From: Punctularia strigosozonata HHB-11173 SS5
Taxonomy: Eukaryota > Basidiomycota > Agaricomycetes > Corticiales > Punctulariaceae
Direction of reading: 5' to 3'
NCBI RefSeq assembly: GCF_000264995.1
Contig: NW_006767436.1
Coordinates: 347,414-411,413, forward strand
DNA: 64,000 bases
The notes beneath the pieces are model-generated. The model saw only the letters and a list, made by a program, of their open reading frames with translations. It had not been told where the DNA came from and made no database searches. Shown here one piece after another: positions 58,327 to 64,000 of this stretch (position 1 is the first letter of the stretch; each line of letters opens with the position of its first letter). A program made the translations under genes and the position numbers.

Positions 58327-60476
58327 TTATGACACCTCCGACTTGCGCTTCTTTTTCTTTTTCTCGGGCGAGTCGCCGTTCGCCCCATCTGCTTTGCTAG
58401 TAGCGGCAGCCTTTTCCGCCTTCTTTGCCTTCTTCCGTGCCTTGCGCTGCTCCTCGGTCTCTTCAAGCTCCATCTTATGATCCGCTTTAGCATCCAGATC
58501 GGAAACTGGATAGATAATATACACACCGAAACGTCAGCAGCTGGAGGCTTCTCGCTTTCCCTCCGTTTCCTCTTCTTCTCCTTCTTGCTCTCCTCCCCGT
58601 CCACCTCCATCGCATTCTCGTCATCGCTTGCCTCCCCGTCCTCCTTCGCTTTCCCTTTCTCCTTTTCAGCCCGCTTCTTCGCTTTACGCTCCTCCTTCGC
58701 CCGCCGCTTCTCCTCCTTCACGTCCAACACCGCTTTCACCGCCTTCTCCACCGGTGTCTCGCCCTCGCCCTCCCTCTGCGTCGGCACGAAGTCCGCCGCA
58801 GTGTTGTACGTCTTCGCCTCGCCCTTCATCTCGAACTTAGCCGTCTTCTTCGGCCCGTTCGCAAACTGCCGCACGCCGCCGGCGTCCGCCTGGTGCTCGA
58901 GCGCGCGCAGGCGCGACTCGAGCTTGGCCCGGTTCTCGAGCCCGATCGTGGGTGCGTCCGGCTCGGATTTGCCCTCTGCGTCCGTGAGCGCGTCCACGCG
59001 GATGGAAAGCGCCGCCTTGGTGGCGACCATACGAGCCATCTGCCACGAAGAATCGAGATCAGCTGTGTTCGACACCATCGCGTAGCTAGAACGGTGAGGC
59101 GCACCTTGCCCTTCAGCTTGGGGGGTGCTTGGCCGATGAGCGATGCGTGATAGATCAGACCGTACTTGGGCGTATCGTGCTTGGTCTTGAGCGCGCGGAA
59201 AAGAGCCTTCTCCGCGCCGAGGATCTGCACCGTACTGGCGGGGTGCTTCGCGAGGTTGAGCAGGCTGCCGGCATGGCTGATCAATCGCGCGCCGACGAGT
59301 TCGCCGACGAGCGCGGTGAGATTGGGCGCAATGGCGTTCATGCGGTTGCGGAGGTACTCCGCGAGCTGGGTGCGGTAGGCGGATATCTCGATGACCTGGT
59401 CGCAGAGTGCGTGAATGTGGTCAATGTCCGAGTCCGAGATCTCGGTGCCCATGGAGATTTCAGCGGCAGCTTTGATCGTGGCTTCGAGGTCCTCAGGCAG
59501 GATTTTGGAGAAGTCAGTGTTGATGGCGTTCGTGCGGAAGCCTATGACATAGCGAACGCGTTAGCGCCGGAGGTACAGAAGCCAACGGGAGAGGTTGTTT
59601 ACCCATGGCTTTGATGACTTTCGCGTAGGCGAGGTTGTCCGTGAGGATTTTAGCGAGTTCGGGGAAATGCCAGCCATACCATTCCTATGACGGGGGAAGT
59701 TCAGCACGAGTGTGATTGCGGAACTACGATTCCATACCTTTACTCGCATGGCGTAAATGTTGATCTCTTTGTCCAAGTCATCCAGCAGAGCTATCGCCTG
59801 TACTACCATGGTGTCGACCTTGTCGGGGGAGAACTTGAGCTTAAACCTTGAAGCGCATAATTTGAGCAAGAACATAACACGACACAGTATGGGGAGCGTA
59901 CCGTGATAATGAATGGCTAAGACCTAGGCTCATGGTAGCGAGATCCTTAGGGTCCAGACCATCAAGTAGCGAAGCAAGCTGCTCCCGAATACCACGAAAC
60001 AGGTCCTGATACTCCTTGTCCGCGACGACCTTGAGACCGAGCTTCTTGCTGATCGCGCTGCCTGCACAAAGCGATGAGCTTGCAGGAGACAAAAAGTTTC
60101 GTGTCATGGACTAACCAAGCTTGGGATCCACGACGGCAAGTTGCTCCTTGCCCTTTCCCTTCTCTACAATCTCGTCCGACAAGAATTTCTTCAGGCCCTT
60201 CCCGAGTTTACCCTCTTGGATCGCGGTGATTTCCTCTACCGCCGTCGCGGTCGAGGTGAACCGGTGCAAGCCCTTGAGCTTCAAGCTGTCCAACCCGCAG
60301 ATCAGTCCATGTTTCTGTACCACGTCTGAGCATCCATGGCATCCCGTATAGACTTACAGCTTGTTTGCCCGCTCCGGAGTTTCGAATTCTTCCCATAGGT
60401 CGGGGCTGGTGAGCTTGGCCGAGTCGGTGAGCTTGAAAAGACAGAAGCCCAGAGCGGTTTCATATAGCACAAGCAT
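58327..60476 (-). CDS. NOP58: NOP58, box C/D snoRNP core protein
   Basis: Eight exons read downward: 60476-60358, 60285-60116, 60061-59902, 59846-59738, 59684-59603, 59541-59105, 59039-58527, 58473-58327; about 578 residues. NOP58 is a core component of box C/D snoRNPs that guide 2'-O-methylation of rRNA in the nucleolus. Family landmarks: [20 protein letters not shown] at the N-terminus, [69 protein letters not shown], the Nop domain ([63 protein letters not shown]) and the Lys/Glu-rich tail ending [12 protein letters not shown]. All junctions close in frame. Confidence 0.96.
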
Positions 60477-60810
60477 CGTGAGCAGTCAAGCGGAAGTCCC
60501 AAGTAGGCCCCTAGTCTTCAGTCCGCCCGGGCCTTGAAGTGAGCAGACCCGACTGCAGCATGGGCAAAAAAGTTGGTGTGGATCGTGCGAATCTTGTATC
60601 CAAATCGGGATGAGTCCCTGAAGGTGGAGGCTGTCATGTTACCGCGAGAGCGCGTTGCATATGGCGCTCATGAAGGGTCCCAGCCGTCGGCTAATAATGC
60701 GACTGTTCTCGCTTGTTGGCTTATCTGTCCCTAGACGGCTCGTCGCGAGATCAGAAAGTCGAAGAAAAAGTGAAGTCAGAGGCTACGGGAGTCAGAACTG
60801 ATACTCGGCT
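60477..60810. other. Divergent intergenic region, NOP58 and carboxypeptidase
   Basis: 334 bases holding both promoters; no obvious conserved site recognised. Confidence 0.4.
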
Positions 60811-63256
60811 ATGCTCTCTCATCTCCTGGTCGTGCTTGGGTTGGCGCTACTGCAGGGAGCTCAGGCAGCCTGGAGGGATCAGTCTGTGCTTGGCTCAAAT
60901 GCACTACCGACTGCACATGTCTCCGAGCTACTACTGAACGCCTCCGAAATCCATCTCTCGTCGATCACCAACACGCACGGTTACGTCGCGTTGACTCACG
61001 CCAAGTACCCCAGTCATCAGGTTAGGGTCAAAAAGACAGACTTTTGCGATCCGACAGTGAAGTGAGTAGTGATCACGAAAACATTGCGCCCCAGCCCGCT
61101 CTGACCATCGCGCTCACAGTGTATACACTGGATATCTCGACGTTGACGATGGTGCCAAGCATCTGTTCTTTACCTTCTTCGAAAGCCGACGGGATCCTGA
61201 CAATGGTGATATACCCTCGTACCTGCTGCACCCTGCCTGACTCAAGCTTACCCTTAAGATGACGTGATGATGTGGATCAACGGAGGGTGAGTAGCGCGTT
61301 GGTACAGGTGTGGGTGGCTCGCTCACGTCCTTACGTAGCCCGGGATGTAGCAGCATGATGGGACTTCTCATGGAACTCGGTGTGTGCATATATGCCATTG
61401 AATTCGCAGTCCTCCCTGATGACCGTATGCTAGGTCCCTGCCAGATCGACATGAATAACTCGTCGAGCAACGGAACGGTGTGGAACCGGTATTCCTGGAG
61501 TGCGCAGCAACGTCATCTCTCTCTGGAAGCTCGTCGTTGCTTACGCCTTCGCAGACTCCGAGGCGAACATGTTCTTCCTCGACCAACCGTACGCCCGCAA
61601 CAACCCAGTACCGTCGCATTACAACCTCATGTTCCACTCTCCAGAGTAGGAGTCGGCTTTTCCTATGCCGAATTCGGCGAGACGATCAGCACGACGGAAG
61701 ACGCCGCGAAGAATGTGCACGCGTTCATCACCATCTTCTTCGAGACGTTCAAGCAGTTTGCCGGCCGGCCGCTCCATCTCTCCGGAGAGTCGTACGGGGT
61801 GCGTAGTGAACCTGCCTCATGAACCCGTGTATTCCCTACGGTAAGCATATTGACGGGACGGGGTATCATAAACAGGGCCGATACCTCCCCGTTTTCGCAA
61901 GCGAGATCTACGACCAGAACCAGATCGCGAAGGCGGAGAACCGGACGGTGATCAACCTCCAGAGCGTGCTGATCGGTAACGGGATCACGGACATATCTAC
62001 GTGGGTTCTCCTTTGCTACGTATTATCAACGTCGTTTGGTTGACATTGCTGACTTCACGTGAAGCCTGTATGAAGGGCGATACGCGATTGAATGCGGCAC
62101 GTCGGCTTTGGAGGTGCCTTTCCAGTCTATAAGCACCTGCGTGCGCATGAAAACCGCGGTGAGTGACACGATTTTACATGCTCGGCGACCCTGGATGTGG
62201 GGTAACCTCGCCTCGTGAACTTTATCACACATATTGATCAGGGACTGTATGCGCGCAGCTTCCCCGTTGTCAAGCGGCGATGCGCACGAGCTGCATCGAC
62301 TCGTTCGACGCCATGAACTGCGGTGCCTCCGTCGCGTTCTGCGATTCACAGCTGAGTACGGGTTACTGGGCGAGCGGGCGCAACGTCTACGACATCTCCA
62401 AGGTACGTGAGCAGATCTCCTCGTTCCATGAATCCGTCCATTAAACTAACTTATTCCCCGCCTTTTGTTTTTCCCACCATCGCCAACCCAATCGTTCTCC
62501 TGGCCACCTCGGACTCGGATATGACGCCGAAATAGCCCTGCCTCGGTGATGGGCTGTGCTACCTCGAGAACGGCGCGATCAAAGCCTATCTCGACCGCCC
62601 GGAGACGCGCGAGCTGCTCGGTGTCGAAACGCCCAACAACTTCTCCGCCTGCTCGCGCGACGTCGGTGCCGGCTTTGCTGCCCATCTCGACAAATGGGGT
62701 GCGTAGGTCCACACCCTATCTGCATCTCCTTCCTCCTGAACAATGGGGCGATCCCTAACTCTCATGTTCGTTCATGTACACAGCGGTACCCACGCAATAC
62801 TACGTCGCGGGCCTGCTCGAGCGCGGCGTGCGCGTGCTGATCTACGCGGGCACGTACGATTGGCAGTGCAACTGGGTCGCGAACAAGCTCTGGGTCGACA
62901 AGCTCGAGTGGAGCGGGCATGAAGAGTACGTCAAGGCGGAGTGGCGCGACTGGCGCGTCGGCGAGGACGGGGAGAAGGCGGGAGAGACCAAGAGCGCCGC
63001 GGGGGGTCTGCTCACCTTCGCGACCGTGCGCGGGGCCGGACATATGGGTGAGTATACTTATTGCTTTAATCTTGATTGAGCTTCGCCCTGAGGGGGAGGC
63101 TGTCCCCTTGGCGAGATCTGCGAAATGGGATCGCGAAGGCTAAATCGCACGTTTCCTTGACCCGTTACTCACCTACGCTCATATGCAGTGCCGCATGACA
63201 AGCCCGCAGAGTCGCTCGCGATGGTGTCCCGGTGGCTCGCCGGCGCGGATCTTTGA
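60811..63256 (+). CDS. Secreted serine carboxypeptidase, peptidase family S10
   Basis: Thirteen exons: 60811-61061, 61120-61205, 61259-61286, 61339-61379, 61434-61511, 61555-61588, 61645-61798, 61876-62000, 62065-62158, 62259-62402, 62536-62698, 62784-63047, 63189-63256; about 509 residues, all phases closing. A signal peptide is clear (MLSHLLVVLGLALLQGAQA). The substrate-binding segment reads VMMWINGGPGCSSMMGLLME. The nucleophile Ser is in LHLSGESYGGRYLPVF, Asp in VLIYAGTYDWQCNWVAN, and His in VRGAGHMVPHDKPAESL. Many Cys fit the family's disulfides. It is either vacuolar (carboxypeptidase Y-like) or secreted. Exon 3 is only 28 nt and intron 5 only 43 nt, near the lower size limit. Confidence 0.93.
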
Positions 63257-64000
63257 CGAGATCTGAAGCGTCGCGTTCGCCTTGGTATATGGGTCATAGG
63301 GAAGCATCACCGAGTCACTCTTGATCCCGTTCCGTGGCGATGCGCGCAAAAGGCAGTTCCATTGTATACTATGATTCACGTTCCAGTTCATCATGAACGT
63401 ATACAGCCATCATACAGCTATGTTGACCCTGTACGGTGCCTGATTGATGTGTGATGCTCGCCCCGAGTTCACCGTGTTAACTCCCCACCATTCGCCGAAG
63501 CATGTAACCCAATAGAAATAATGATCACCCCCTATACGTCCATGCGTCGAGTTGCGTGCTAACTCCCTCGGGGAGAGCGGACGATTTCCCGACATAGCGG
63601 ATGAGGCTTACATCTCGAACTCAACGCTGGATACACTGTGACCCGCTGGCAGAGAAGCATCGTTACGGACGTTTTGATCAGGAATGGGGAACTCGGAGTG
63701 CGCGCTGATTGGAGACCGTGGTATTTGGAGATCGGGACCCCGAACAGTGGCTCGCTGTCCATTGCCTGTCCAGCGCCGCGTCCACCAGCGTCAGGCTCTA
63801 TTTACGGGATCCCGTTCCCTTGCCTGCCCAATGCGAATATGTTTTTCTCGCCACACCAAGTATACACCCTGTCGGTGATACGCTGGACGATGCTGAGACG
63901 AGCAAGCGATGGTGAGGTGGTATTCAGTGTTGCATGCTGTGACCAGTCTCCGCCGGGGTCCCCCCGCCCCGAAAGCCTGGTAAAGCACGACCAACTCGCA
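63257..64000. other. 3' flank of the carboxypeptidase gene, no gene recognised
   Basis: Short open frames on both strands with no motif. A gene may start or end beyond the window edge. Confidence 0.4.

Noticed and set aside
61499-61560. Frameshift in the carboxypeptidase before EANMFFLDQP
   Set aside because: A 43-nt intron with a CTTAC branch point (61512-61554) closes the frame, giving WSAQQHSEANMFFLDQP.

Overview
The window looks like a chromosome segment from an Agaricomycete (mushroom-forming or polypore basidiomycete). Coding DNA is GC-rich, genes are broken by many 50-60 nt introns with CTNAC-type branch points, and the gene set is typical of that class (F-box and BTB proteins, a DUF6593-like small protein, a fungal SSK1). 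I see no rRNA, tRNA or CRISPR. All gene models below come from reading frames, splice signals and recalled family motifs; no search was run.

Layout. 1-2408 is the 3' end of a LINE with RT and RNase H domains and a poly(A) tail. 2409-8402 is gene-poor: one small unknown gene (3763-4502), a 392-bp non-autonomous hAT-like element with a perfect 8-bp target duplication (5779-6170), and a decayed helical-domain fragment near 7.4-7.7 kb. 8403-30000 is dense housekeeping: ARS2/SERRATE, the SSK1 response regulator, a KDM3-like JmjC protein, the NUG1/GNL3L GTPase, an MBOAT lysophospholipid acyltransferase and calcineurin B. 31-51 kb is more variable: two inverted paralogues of a four-helix membrane protein (31316-34211 + and 47503-50527 -), a partial copy of the first one's 5' end, an F-box/LRR protein, a BTB-like protein, an MDR-family oxidoreductase with a long disordered N-terminus, ESF2, a frameshifted DUF6593-like gene and an amidohydrolase. 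51-63.3 kb returns to housekeeping: KRR1, an NCBP3-like cap-binding protein, the ELL-associated factor EAF sharing a short divergent promoter with ERG27, NOP58, and a secreted serine carboxypeptidase.

Functional themes. Four genes act in ribosome biogenesis (NUG1, ESF2, KRR1, NOP58). ARS2 and the NCBP3-like protein are known partners on capped nuclear RNA. SSK1 and calcineurin B are stress-signalling components. The most unusual protein is SSK1: before its working receiver domain it carries what reads as a worn-down histidine-kinase core and a second, dead receiver, as if it came from a hybrid histidine kinase.
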